Positions 16,871-25,731 of a stretch of DNA of 64,000 nt are shown piece by piece. The stretch is from Agrobacterium tumefaciens_K (GTDB taxonomy: Bacteria > Pseudomonadota > Alphaproteobacteria > Rhizobiales > Rhizobiaceae). Positions within the stretch are counted from its first letter, which is position 1. Every line of letters begins with the position of its first letter. The stretch covers positions 62,001 to 126,000 of the forward strand of contig NZ_JAOEGC010000001.1 of assembly GCF_031801495.1 (NCBI RefSeq), read 5' to 3'. A program made the position numbers and the translations under genes. The notes beneath the pieces were generated by a model. The model had not been told where the DNA came from, ran no database searches, and was given only the letters and a program-made list of their open reading frames with translations.

Positions 16871-17653
16871 ATGCCGAACTCTGTTCTCTCGCTTCTTGGC
16901 CAGGAGTTGTTATCCGGAAAAATCCAGATTGTGGATTTGACTCAGACTCTTGCTCCTGATTTTCCGACAATCGTAATGCCCCCGGAATTGGGAAAATCTT
17001 CTGCTGTACGTATCGAATGCATCTCTCGCTACGACGAAGCTGGTCCGGGTTGGTATTGGAACAATGTAACCTTCGGCGAGCACACGGGAACTCATTTCGA
17101 CGCCCCTATCCATTGGTATACAGGCCGGCATCTTCCGCTGAATTCCGTTGACACATTGCCGGTCGAACACATGATAGCTCCGGTCTGCGTTATAGATTGC
17201 TCAAGCGAGGTCGCCCAGGATGCAGACTTTTTGCTAAGCGTGCCAGCGGTTATTGAATGGGAGAGGTTACACGGAAAAATTCCCTCCGGGCACTGGGTAT
17301 TCATGCGTTCGGATTGGTCTAAAAGGTCTGGTGCTCAATACGCTAATCTTCATGATGATGGAGCTCACACGCCAGGACCGGATTCCGACGTCATCCAATG
17401 GCTGATAAATGAGAGAGGGATAATCGGGTTTGGTACTGAAACAATCGGAACTGATGCTGGCCAAGCAGGCCATTTTCATCCACCTTATCCCGCTCACCAT
17501 TATCTCCATGGCGCCGGCAAGTACGGTCTGCAGTGCCTGTGCAATTTAGATCTACTGCCTCCGACCGGAGCGACGATCCTGTCAGCACCGCTGAAGATAT
17601 TGAATGGCTCCGGCAGCCCGTTGAGGGTCCTCGCCCTCAAACCGGCAAACTGA
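16871..17653 (+). CDS. Cyclase family protein (kynurenine formamidase-like metal hydrolase)
   Basis: A 260-residue protein with the family's metal-binding signature HTGTHFDAPIHW (about residues 76-87) and later histidines in GHFHPPYPAHHYL. Members hydrolyse N-formylkynurenine or related amides, lactones and esters using divalent metal. The ATG at 16871 is preceded by AAGGAG overlapping the end of the DUF35 gene, so the two are coupled. With a 3-hydroxyanthranilate dioxygenase elsewhere in the region, a role on a kynurenine-like or ring-opened amide intermediate is plausible but not shown. Confidence 0.85.
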   Translation: MPNSVLSLLGQELLSGKIQIVDLTQTLAPDFPTIVMPPELGKSSAVRIECISRYDEAGPGWYWNNVTFGEHTGTHFDAPIHWYTGRHLPLNSVDTLPVEHMIAPVCVIDCSSEVAQDADFLLSVPAVIEWERLHGKIPSGHWVFMRSDWSKRSGAQYANLHDDGAHTPGPDSDVIQWLINERGIIGFGTETIGTDAGQAGHFHPPYPAHHYLHGAGKYGLQCLCNLDLLPPTGATILSAPLKILNGSGSPLRVLALKPAN

Positions 17654-17679
17654 GTCCACCGTATTGAAGTTTGAGAGAA

Positions 17680-18504
17680 ATGGCGATGCGAATTTTTTGG
17701 CAGAGTTTTATAGACGAGACATCCAGCAAAGAATACCTCGAAAGGCTCTCGAGCTACCTAAATGAGATAGCGGACCCTGGAACCAAGGTCGATGTATTTG
17801 GCATGAGTCCACCGGACCGAGCGTTTGGGCGGCTTTCCGAGTTTCGCTGTGCCGCGGTTGCGATTGATAACGGCATCGCGGCGGAAGAAGCCGGCTACGA
17901 CGCCATTGTCATGGGACACTTTCAAGACCCTGGCCTTTACGAACTTCGATCGGCTGTTTCTATTCCTGTTGTGGGAACAGGTGAGGTGACGCTGCACTAC
18001 GCTGCGCAGATGGGGCGAAACATCGCTCTCATTTCCATCGACGAGATTTACCGCGTCTGGTTCCTGGAGCAGAGCGATCGATACGGTCTGCGTGAACGTA
18101 TAAGTCATATCGGCGGCTTGAATGTCATTCCCTCAGATTTCTCGGCTGCATTCGCTGGTGACGAAGAAGCGAAAGTGAGATTAGTCGAGGCATTTTGTGA
18201 AATTGCGGAACCAATGGTGAGATCGGGTGCTGACGTGATCGTGCCGGCGGGAGTGCTACCTGGTCTCTTACTCGGTCGTGAACGCGGCCTGCACGTCGGA
18301 CATGCCCCCATAATCAACTGCGCAGCTGTCGCCATGAAAAGCGTTGAAATGCAGGTCAAGCTTTCGGCCTTAAATGGTATCGAACCAAGCAGGGGGCCGT
18401 CTTTCGCGAAGGCGAGCAGACAAGCGATCGAAGATTTCCAGACGACAATGCTAAATGGAAGGGGTAATCGTCCCAACATGGTGAAGACCGACGTCAGCGC
18501 CTAA
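17680..18504 (+). CDS. Asp/Glu racemase superfamily protein without the catalytic cysteines
   Basis: A 274-residue protein of the Asp/Glu/hydantoin racemase fold. The first family cysteine, normally in a C-F-x-D-P-G setting, is replaced by His in VMGHFQDPGLYELR. The second, normally near the C-terminal half in a C-x-G/T context, is replaced in VPAGVLPGLLLGRERG. It is therefore unlikely to work as a two-base racemase. Decarboxylase- or isomerase-like chemistry on an oxo or enol acid is possible. ATG at 17680, ATG at 17686 and TTG at 17671 are all in frame; GAGAGA supports 17686 or 17680. It is the last gene of the ohr-thiolase operon, 26 bp or more after the cyclase gene. Confidence 0.75.
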   Translation: MAMRIFWQSFIDETSSKEYLERLSSYLNEIADPGTKVDVFGMSPPDRAFGRLSEFRCAAVAIDNGIAAEEAGYDAIVMGHFQDPGLYELRSAVSIPVVGTGEVTLHYAAQMGRNIALISIDEIYRVWFLEQSDRYGLRERISHIGGLNVIPSDFSAAFAGDEEAKVRLVEAFCEIAEPMVRSGADVIVPAGVLPGLLLGRERGLHVGHAPIINCAAVAMKSVEMQVKLSALNGIEPSRGPSFAKASRQAIEDFQTTMLNGRGNRPNMVKTDVSA

Positions 18505-18564
18505 ACCCGCGATCATGACTTGGGAGGTCGATCCACTTTCATAGCTGGCATCACTGTTAGGCGA

Positions 18565-18801
18565 ATGTCACTGTTCGATCACAATCGCGAGACACTTGTT
18601 GGGCAGAATGTCACGACCTCCATCCTGCAAGCACAGGCCTTCAAAGCCCATTTTGAAGACCTGTGGCTCGAATTTTGCCGCGCCTCGGTGGCGGAGAAGC
18701 TGCAGGGCTGGGGCGAGTACCAGACGAAGCACCGCCAGGATCACGAGCCATATCCTGACGACTGGGTTCTCATCCAACGCCCCCTTATCGACAGCATGTG
18801 A
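18565..18801 (+). CDS. Hypothetical short protein or gene fragment
   Basis: A 78-residue frame beginning MSLFDHNRETLVGQ. Its residue composition looks coding: FEDLWLEFCRASVAEKLQGW and later HRQDHEPYPDDWVLIQRP. No family is recognised. No strong ribosome site precedes the ATG; the frame extends upstream to 18520. It could be a small real gene or the remains of a larger one. Confidence 0.25.
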   Translation: MSLFDHNRETLVGQNVTTSILQAQAFKAHFEDLWLEFCRASVAEKLQGWGEYQTKHRQDHEPYPDDWVLIQRPLIDSM

Positions 18802-19342
18802 ATTTGCGGTCTGGCCGCGATCAACGCACGCTGGCCTTGCGTCTATGGCCGATCTTCAAAACGACCCGCCGTCTTGGTGGTCAAGTATGATTGGCAAACC
18901 GTTTACCCATCAGCCAACCTTCTCTAGCTATAAAACTCGCAGAATGGACTGACGCCGCAAAGACAAAGTTTTTGCTGGACAAGGCGTTGTCAACGGTGCC
19001 TGCGCGGCAGGCAAAGCTGATAGGTTTACGCGCTAACTATTTGGACGGTACTTCCTCGCCCCTCACTGCGTTCCCATGTCGACCTGACATGCTTATTTTG
19101 GCTGAGCCGCCTTGCTTCATTTCAAGCATCGTGAACCAATGTGGATGTACATTCCCCCATTTTTCCGCTCATTGTCCGGCGCGTTATCCACGAATTCAAA
19201 GCTTACATCGCCCATGGATATATTGACCCACATTATGAATTTATCCTGATTAAGTGGGTTGTTATAAGCACTTAAGAAGAGCATCCAAGAGAGCAAGAGG
19301 CTGCAGTTCCTCTCGGAAATTTACTTGGAGAAAAATGCTCCC
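18802..19342. other. Intergenic stretch without recognisable genes
   Basis: Both strands hold only short frames without family features. A weak inverted repeat (ACCCAC ... GTGGGT, about 19228-19261) lies upstream of the aldehyde dehydrogenase gene and may belong to its control region. Nothing else was identified. Confidence 0.4.
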
Positions 19343-20773
19343 ATGACAAATCAATTTGATGTCCAGCTCTACATTGGTGGGGAGTGGAGGAAGACAACAG
19401 AAACGCTGCCGATTATCAATCCCGCAGATGAAACGATAATCGGAAGTGTTGCAGTCGCCCAAACGAGTGATCTGGAAGACGCGCTTGGCGCTGCGGCGGA
19501 TGGCTTCAGGATATGGAGCAAGACCTCGCCTTGGAGACGCTGTGAAATTATCTTGAAGGCAGCAGCGCTCCTCCGTGAGCGCAGCGAAGAAATAGCTACG
19601 TCGATTACGGTAGAAAACGGCAAACCGCTCGCAGAAGCCCGACTGGAGGTCATTCGCGGCGCGGAATTTTTCGAGTGGGATGCGGGGGAAGCAGTTCGTC
19701 TTTATGGTCGAGTAATTCCAAGTGCACCTGGTATTAGGTACATCGTCCTCCACGACCCGGTGGGCACAGTTGCTGCTTTCTCACCCTGGAATTTCCCAAT
19801 GAGCCAACCTGCGCGCAAGATCGCGGGAGCAATTGCATCCGGCTGCTCAATTATAATGAAAGCCTCCGAAGAAACTCCTTCGGGCGTCGTTCACATTGCC
19901 AAGGCCTTTGAAGACGCAGGATTGCCGCCCGGCGTTTTGAATCTTGTTTTTGGTGTACCATCACACATTTCTGAGTTCCTTATACCGGGCCAACAAGTCC
20001 GCATGGTTGCCTTTACAGGCTCAACATCCGTTGGCAAGCATCTCACGGAGCTTGCTGCGCGGCATATGAAACCTGCCCTCATGGAGCTTGGAGGGCACGC
20101 TCCCGTTATCGTATGCGACGATGCGGATCCTGTTGCGGCAGGCATCGCCTGTGCAACTCGTAAATACAGAAATTCTGGGCAAGTTTGCACATCGCCTACC
20201 CGCTTTTTTGTCCACCACGACCTCTACCATCGCTTCGTCGACGCCTTCACCAAGAAGGCAAAATCGATAAAAGTGGGAAATGGGCTGGATGAAGCCACGG
20301 AGATGGGGCCGGTCGCAAATCATCGGCGGGTCGATGCATTGCAGGCGCTAGTGGACGACGCGGTTTCCAAGGGAGCTAGGTTACTGTGCGGAGGCGAACG
20401 CCTCAACACCAGAGGTTACTTCTTTGCTCCCACCGCGCTTGCCGAACTCTCTGACGACGCCCGGGCGATGCAAGAAGAACCATTTGGACCTTTGGCTGTC
20501 ATCAACCCTGTGCGTTCGCTAGATGAAGCCATTGAAAAGGCGAATTCACTCCCCTTCGGCCTAGCCGCCTACGGCTTCGCACGATCAGCCGCGAATGTAG
20601 AGCGTCTTGTGAGTGGCATTGAGGCCGGAAACGTGTCGATCAATACGCTTGAGGCATCACGAGCTGAGACGCCGTTCGGTGGGGTCAAGGAGAGCGGCCT
20701 AGGCCGCGAAGGCGGTTCCGAGGGAATCCTGCATTATATGACAATAAAAAACGTCTCACATCTTGTGGAGTGA
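19343..20773 (+). CDS. NAD(P)-dependent aldehyde dehydrogenase
   Basis: A 476-residue enzyme of the ALDH superfamily. Seen are the oxyanion/NAD segment FSPWNFPMSQPARKIA, the general-base Glu in LMELGGHAP, the nucleophilic Cys in NSGQVCTSPTRF and the C-terminal PFGGVKESGLGREGG. It resembles succinate-semialdehyde and 2-aminomuconate-semialdehyde dehydrogenases, so oxidation of a ring-cleavage semialdehyde is a reasonable guess given the nearby ring-cleaving dioxygenase. The start MTNQFDVQLYIGG was chosen from family alignment; the ribosome site is weak and a TTG at 19325 is an alternative. It stands alone on the plus strand. Confidence 0.9.
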   Translation: MTNQFDVQLYIGGEWRKTTETLPIINPADETIIGSVAVAQTSDLEDALGAAADGFRIWSKTSPWRRCEIILKAAALLRERSEEIATSITVENGKPLAEARLEVIRGAEFFEWDAGEAVRLYGRVIPSAPGIRYIVLHDPVGTVAAFSPWNFPMSQPARKIAGAIASGCSIIMKASEETPSGVVHIAKAFEDAGLPPGVLNLVFGVPSHISEFLIPGQQVRMVAFTGSTSVGKHLTELAARHMKPALMELGGHAPVIVCDDADPVAAGIACATRKYRNSGQVCTSPTRFFVHHDLYHRFVDAFTKKAKSIKVGNGLDEATEMGPVANHRRVDALQALVDDAVSKGARLLCGGERLNTRGYFFAPTALAELSDDARAMQEEPFGPLAVINPVRSLDEAIEKANSLPFGLAAYGFARSAANVERLVSGIEAGNVSINTLEASRAETPFGGVKESGLGREGGSEGILHYMTIKNVSHLVE

Positions 20774-21419
20774 CCAACGAAAGTCACATAGCCCACAATG
20801 CGCTTGCAGACGTATCGTTAGCGATATCGACACAAGGCGGTCCAGTGGAGGGTATAGTACGGTTGGATTCTATAATCGCGCCCCCCTCCACGAGGCTGTT
20901 CCCGACTCTTCGTTTTCATCGGCAGAGCTTTCCAACGTTGCGCGGGCTTGAAAGAATTAGACTGGGCAGGTTCACGTATCTTGACGTGACGGCTGCCTCA
21001 ACCCCGCGGTGATGCCAAGTTCTTCACCATCTATCCCCGTATAATCGAGGGCGGCTGTGATGATTTTTATCAGGCGTAACGCGTCGCCGCCGGTCTGAGC
21101 GGACTGACGCTTGAGCTTGTTTGCCGTATGACACGAGACGAAAGCACCGGGATATGCAGCCACCCCAAAAGGCCGGGTTTTGCGAAGGCCCCAGCCCCCT
21201 TTGAAGGACTGGCCTGAAGCCCCACCTACCTTTTTCAAGCGCGTCTTCGTTCTAGCATGCCGTTCTCTTTCCATAAAGATGGTGTGAGCGGATGCCAGAA
21301 CAAGCTTCCACATAGCGCCGTAGTGATAGCCTAGGTTCCGGAAGCGGTCGCAGCAGAAAACGTCGTTCATCAACTTGCAAGAAAAGTCAGTTGGCGATCA
21401 GGGCACCGAAACTGCAAGC
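20774..21419. other. Gene-poor stretch after the aldehyde dehydrogenase
   Basis: Short frames on both strands (for example minus 20972-21373) lack any family signature and have no convincing starts. The stretch looks like degraded DNA between the dehydrogenase and the toxin-antitoxin relic. Confidence 0.4.
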
Positions 21420-21985
21420 CTGCACTTGAATGGAGCTTGCTCAGACTGAGAACACGATCCCATTGAGAGGGCGTGAAAAAGCTTCAAGACGAAATCGGAG
21501 CACTGCTTGGCCCGCCCCTCAGCCATTCGACCTGAAGAAATTCAGTGCCGAACTGTGGGAAGACTGAATGTACATCGATGCATCCGTAATCGTCGCGATC
21601 CTGCAGAATGAGAGCTGCGCAGACACCCTTCTTGCAAAAGTGGAGGAGGGCAGAAAGCCAATTTTCTATTCGTCGATCACCCTTTAGAAGGGTCTCGGCT
21701 TTATCCCGCCAGATGGCAAAGGCAGAAGCGGATCGCAGGCGGAAATCCCCTGGATTTCATTGTGATGGCGCAGCAGAAAATAGAAAGCTTTCTGGCATTG
21801 ATCGTTGCTCCTGAAATGACGATCGGTAGGGAAACCCACCGGGCGCCATCAATGAAGCGCGTTTATGGTCGAAGCTACCCGAGAGTTCGAGCGATGCCTG
21901 ATATTATTATGGTCGTAAAAGTCCCCCAGTCCGCGCGGGTCTCATTATTCCCGGCGCGGTGATGATGATTATATTCGGTGTTTTC
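21420..21985 (+). pseudogene. Decayed VapBC-like toxin-antitoxin pair
   Basis: An antitoxin-like C-terminus ends PQPFDLKKFSAELWED with a stop one base before an ATG at 21569. That ATG opens a PIN-domain N-terminus (MYIDASVIVAILQNE, with the first catalytic Asp), which is broken by a stop after about 39 residues. Further PIN-like pieces follow in shifted frames: MAQQKIESFLALIVAPEMTI, then YGRSYPRVRAMPD. At least two frame changes and a stop make the toxin inactive. Confidence 0.55.
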
Positions 21986-22363
21986 GGATTGCCCTTATGT
22001 AGCGAGGTGACGGTGGGCATTTTGAGCGATATCTTTCAGGGTCTTGACGTCATGCCTCCAGCCCCGCAACTGAGGAGATCGAACGGTCGGATAACGAATC
22101 AAAGCCCAGCCATCTTTCCCGAGGCTCTAAGATGCAGATGATGTTCGGATTCCGCTCGTGACGCCACACTCAAGTTGGCGAGCATGCTCCTGCGGCCAGG
22201 CCGAAGAGTTTCGTAGGTCACGCTTCCGACAGGAAGCACTCTGGATTATCATCGAATAACAAGAGGCCAACAGTATTTACAGGCGTGAACGAAGGCAAAA
22301 TAACCCTCACCCGAACTGTTACGGCACCAATAACAAAGGCCTGCCTCTCAGGCTTTCTCGATA
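21986..22363. other. Intergenic stretch, nothing recognised
   Basis: No coding frame, repeat or terminator could be supported between the VapC relic and the convergent aspartate-dehydrogenase-like gene. Confidence 0.4.
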
Positions 22364-23170
22364 TCAAATCACGAGGCCTGGAGATCTGTTTTCAATCATA
22401 CGGACGATGTTGAGAGCTGTTATCTCTGATGTCTTGGGATTGGCGAGCAGCGGCCTATTCTGCAATTGAACCCTGAGCTGCCCGAACTCCCCTTCGGCGA
22501 AGATTTCGTGCATATTGCAAGTTGCACTTGGGTCAGCAACGAGATGGATTCTGGTTTTTTCCAAGCCGACCCCCGCAAGCGATGTGATGACAGCCACATT
22601 TGCGTTCTTTGGAAAATGGTCGGCTGCCTCACGCGCACTTCCGTCAAAAAAAGTAAAGGGACTGCGAAGGGTTTTAAGATCGCAAAGAGTTTCCGCCCTC
22701 GTCCCGAGCCACGCAACAGATGGCTTTATGATTCGATGAGTTACTGAAGACAGGCCCAGCCTGGCAGAGGCTGATAACGCATCGATACCGCCCAACGCAC
22801 CAGGTGGGATGAGAAGGCTACAGCCTTTTTCCACTGCCAGACGGGTCAGTTCCTGCAAAACGGGGGGATCGACTAGGGCGGAAGTGGATGAAACGGCGAA
22901 ATCCATTCCCGACAGAAGAGCGGCGCGCCCGTAAGCTAGCACACTATCGCGTTCGGCGACTTCTACAACAAGGTCCGCTTTTGTTTGGGCAATCTCTTCG
23001 GGGCTGCTGATGAGCTGAGCGCCCGGTGGCAGATCAGATCGATACTTCGAGACATCGCGGACAGCCACGGCTTCTATCCGTGCTGGCGAAACTCGTTCGG
23101 CCAGAAGAGCTGAGACTCGACGGCCCAGCGCACCCCAGCCGACAAGGCAGACAGATTCTTTTTTTGACAT
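22364..23170 (-). CDS. Aspartate dehydrogenase-like NAD(P)-dependent oxidoreductase
   Basis: A 268-residue protein of the NadX/aspartate-dehydrogenase family. It has an N-terminal Rossmann motif (CLVGWGALGRRV), LIPPGALGGIDAL in the middle, and the C-terminal family block NANVAVITSLAGVGLEKTRI, LVADPSATCNMHEIFAEG and LLANPKTSEITALNIV. The family interconverts L-aspartate and iminoaspartate with NAD(P)H. It lies downstream of, and in the same direction as, the 3-hydroxyanthranilate dioxygenase and DapA-like genes. A pathway-specific amino- or imino-acid substrate is therefore more likely than general NAD synthesis. Confidence 0.85.
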   Translation of the reverse strand: MSKKESVCLVGWGALGRRVSALLAERVSPARIEAVAVRDVSKYRSDLPPGAQLISSPEEIAQTKADLVVEVAERDSVLAYGRAALLSGMDFAVSSTSALVDPPVLQELTRLAVEKGCSLLIPPGALGGIDALSASARLGLSSVTHRIIKPSVAWLGTRAETLCDLKTLRSPFTFFDGSAREAADHFPKNANVAVITSLAGVGLEKTRIHLVADPSATCNMHEIFAEGEFGQLRVQLQNRPLLANPKTSEITALNIVRMIENRSPGLVI

Positions 23171-23318
23171 GGTTCAAGCCTCGTGCCCCGCTGCATCGAA
23201 CGGCCAAACCCGACCTGGCTGGGGCACTGATAGAAATAAGCGAAACGAGTATGGCCGGCTACCGTCAACGGTGGCTCGAGGGTCGTAACCCATTTTTTAG
23301 CGGGGAGGATAAGGGGTG

Positions 23319-23339
23319 CTCCCGTCCAGTGGACGGGAG
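23319..23339 (-). terminator. Intercistronic hairpin after the dioxygenase gene
   Basis: A perfect 9-bp stem CTCCCGTCC with a 3-nt loop and GGACGGGAG lies five bases past the dioxygenase stop codon, before the aspartate-dehydrogenase-like gene. No T-run follows on the minus strand, so it may attenuate or stabilise the transcript rather than terminate it fully. Confidence 0.4.
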
Positions 23340-23343
23340 TCAA

Positions 23344-23898
23344 TCAAAGCTTAACCCAGCCTTCCGGCGGGTTTTTCCCGGGATGGACAGTGCGGCACTG
23401 GGGGCAAGTTCGAAGCTGCTCGTCGGCGTAGAACTTTTTATAGATGGGAGGAAGGTCTTCAACGATGGATTCTAGATCAACCTCGGCGCGATGTACGAGC
23501 GCTGTGCATTCGAAACAATACCATTCAACTGCATCCAGCAGTCCTTCGGGACGCGAAGGCTCGATGACGAGGCCGATGGAGCCCTCTTGGGGACGCTGCG
23601 GGGAATGCCGGATGTGCGGTGGCAGCAGGAAAATGTCACCTTCCCGGATCGGGACGTCATAGAATTCACCGCTTTCAGTATCATGCAGCTTTAGAAGCAT
23701 ATCGCCTTTGAGCTGGAAAAAGAACTCTTCAACTGGATCGTCGTGGTAGTCCGTGCGCCGATTTGGCCCGCCCACGATCGTCACCATCAGGTCCGCATCC
23801 TTCCACACCTGCTGATTGCCAACCGGAGGCTGGAGGAGATGTTTATGCTCATCAATCCATTTTTGCAGGTTAAACGCGCTAAGTTTTCCCATTTCCAT
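23344..23898 (-). CDS. nbaC: 3-hydroxyanthranilate 3,4-dioxygenase
   Basis: A 184-residue cupin matching the bacterial enzyme in length and motifs. The Fe(II) ligands are H52, E58 (YHDDPVEEFFFQ) and H95 (LLPPHIRHSPQRP). The C-terminal rubredoxin-like site has C128, C131, C165 and C168 (CFEC; CPQC). The enzyme opens the ring of 3-hydroxyanthranilate to 2-amino-3-carboxymuconate 6-semialdehyde, in tryptophan/kynurenine or 2-nitrobenzoate catabolism. AAGGAG precedes the ATG at 23898, with a second ATG six bases on. It follows the DapA-like gene by 18 bp, so they are cotranscribed. No ACMS decarboxylase gene is visible in the window. Confidence 0.93.
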   Translation of the reverse strand: MEMGKLSAFNLQKWIDEHKHLLQPPVGNQQVWKDADLMVTIVGGPNRRTDYHDDPVEEFFFQLKGDMLLKLHDTESGEFYDVPIREGDIFLLPPHIRHSPQRPQEGSIGLVIEPSRPEGLLDAVEWYCFECTALVHRAEVDLESIVEDLPPIYKKFYADEQLRTCPQCRTVHPGKNPPEGWVKL

Positions 23899-23916
23899 TC
23901 CACTCCTTTTGTAATC

Positions 23917-24873
23917 CTACGCGAGCTTCAAGCCGGAGTTTTCGAACGCCGTGCGGGCAACTCGCTTTTCTTCCTCGGTCAACTCGAGCATCGGTGCGCG
24001 AACCGGCCCGCCGACTTGCCCAAGCATTTCCTGCCAGTATTTTTGATGCGCCGTCGGCTTCTCGGCTGGCTTTGAGCTGCGAAATGCGTCGCGCACAGAT
24101 TGGAGGCTGGCGTGCACTGATCGCGCTTCCTCGATCTTTCCAGCGAAAGCGAGGTCAGTATATTCGCGCATCCGTCGATCGAACTTCGTCTGGTGGGTGT
24201 AAGGCGGTGACGAGCAGAGATACAGCTGCCAGCCCAGTTCAACGATGTTGTCGAGCCATTCCTGCTCCGACGCTGTGGAAACAAGTATGCGATCCCCCGC
24301 CAGGGCAGTCAGTTTCTTGTAAATTTCTCGGGGAACCGAGTATTTGATCGCAACAACGTTTTCGATATCCGCCAGACGATTACAAAGCTCCGGGCTCATA
24401 ATGTAACCGCTGTCCGGGTGAGACCACAGCGCGATGCCAATATCCACTTTTGAGGCGATCGTTTCATAGTAGCGCAGCAATGTTTCATCCTGAGCTTTCA
24501 AGAAATGAAGCACCGGGGCGTGCACAACAATGTAGTCGGCACCGCAAGCTTGGGCGTGCTGGGCAAGCTCAATCACCACGTCGATATTTTGATCGGAACA
24601 CGACATTATCGTCTGCGCCCGGGAACCGATGGCGTCGACAGATATATCGAGGACCCTCTTTCGTTCGTCTACCGACATCGAGAAGAACTCGCCTTGCTTC
24701 CCCGCTAGGAAAAGGCCATCAATGGCAAGATCATCGATCCAGTGATCAATGTTTCTTCGGAAGCCGTCTTCATCAATGGAACCGTCTGCACGAAAAGGCG
24801 TGTTCGCGGCGGCCCAAATCCCACGCATCGTTTCGCGAGCATGGGATTTGGCGTTCTTGCGGTCATATTTCAT
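23917..24873 (-). CDS. Dihydrodipicolinate synthase family aldolase/lyase
   Basis: A 318-residue TIM-barrel protein of the DapA family. The Schiff-base lysine is present (VVAIKYSVPRE, K177). The GTTGE loop reads GKQGE, and the tyrosine usually found in a YNxP motif is absent (GIALWSHPDSGYIM). It is therefore probably not a dihydrodipicolinate synthase. A hydratase-aldolase or another pyruvate-type lyase is more likely. AGGAG precedes the ATG with six-base spacing. It is the first gene of the minus-strand set with the ring-cleaving dioxygenase and the aspartate-dehydrogenase-like protein, which suggests action on a ring-cleavage product. Confidence 0.85.
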   Translation of the reverse strand: MKYDRKNAKSHARETMRGIWAAANTPFRADGSIDEDGFRRNIDHWIDDLAIDGLFLAGKQGEFFSMSVDERKRVLDISVDAIGSRAQTIMSCSDQNIDVVIELAQHAQACGADYIVVHAPVLHFLKAQDETLLRYYETIASKVDIGIALWSHPDSGYIMSPELCNRLADIENVVAIKYSVPREIYKKLTALAGDRILVSTASEQEWLDNIVELGWQLYLCSSPPYTHQTKFDRRMREYTDLAFAGKIEEARSVHASLQSVRDAFRSSKPAEKPTAHQKYWQEMLGQVGGPVRAPMLELTEEEKRVARTAFENSGLKLA

Positions 24874-25149
24874 TCGCTACTCCTGATTCATCCGCCCGTC
24901 CTGCCCCACGCGAGGGAAAAAATTGATTTTCAGAGACCGACACGCCCATTAAGGATCAAATTCATGGGTTCATGAACTGGTCGATTTCTTATATATTTAT
25001 ATCGGAATCCGTATGGATGCCCTGGATGGTCAATCTTGACTTGATGGCCTGTTTCAAGCCGTTACAGGACTTTGCAACATTTCCAGCACTTGCGATTGCC
25101 TTGTAACAGACGGGGCACTTGACGATGTTCCGGTTGATCCCATCGTTGT

Positions 25150-25720
25150 CAGTCGGCGTGGAGCGTTGACACGTTATAGGCGTCCAACATTCCCCCCCAA
25201 GGACGATAAGCGCCTGGCCTGCCCGGCACCGGCCCGCGTTGCAGAGGGTAGGCAAAGTGCAGGTGATGGATATCTTCGACTTTAGCTTTGAGAGAGGCTT
25301 TTGAGGCGCCGAGATTCGTTTCCGGTTCCCACGATCTCGCAATGATGGGTGAGACGGCCGAAGAGTGCCGTCGTAATTTTTGTACCCCCGAACATTGACG
25401 GCCATTCGCCGAAGGCAAGGTTCGCCGTGACGATGATCGAGGCGTGTGAGGTAATCGGCAGTGCGCGATCTCCAACCTGGTCGTCAAACCTTTGATCAGC
25501 ACGATCTCATGGCTCCAGTCGAACTGATAGGCCTCGCCGGGCGCATAGCAGAGCGGCACGTGGGCTTCGGCCGTCACAGCCCCACGATCCTTCGGCCGGC
25601 CCTGAACATGGAAGGCTCGGCGAACAGCTGGATCGTATCCACCCGCTTCAACTGCCCCTCCATCCGCCTTCATCCGCAGCAATTTGACGTGTCCAGCGCC
25701 CTGCCGCGCTCGGAGTTTTC
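25150..25720 (-). pseudogene. Decayed IS21-family element (IstA and IstB fragments)
   Basis: On the minus strand, an IstA piece reads AEAHVPLCYAPGEAYQFDWS, then HEIVLIKGLTTRLEIAHCRL. Closer to 25300 an IstB C-terminal piece appears in other frames (TTALFGRLTHHCEI, then GNESRRLKSL). Most of both genes is missing. The 24874-25149 stretch beside it holds only the upstream region of the DapA-like gene, with a small palindrome GTTCATGAAC at about 24968-24977. This scar separates the dioxygenase set from the EthD-like gene. Confidence 0.65.
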
Positions 25721-25731
25721 AAGAGGACCTT

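Noticed and set aside
20972..21373. 133-codon minus-strand frame
   Set aside because: No motif, no ribosome site, in a stretch with other decay.
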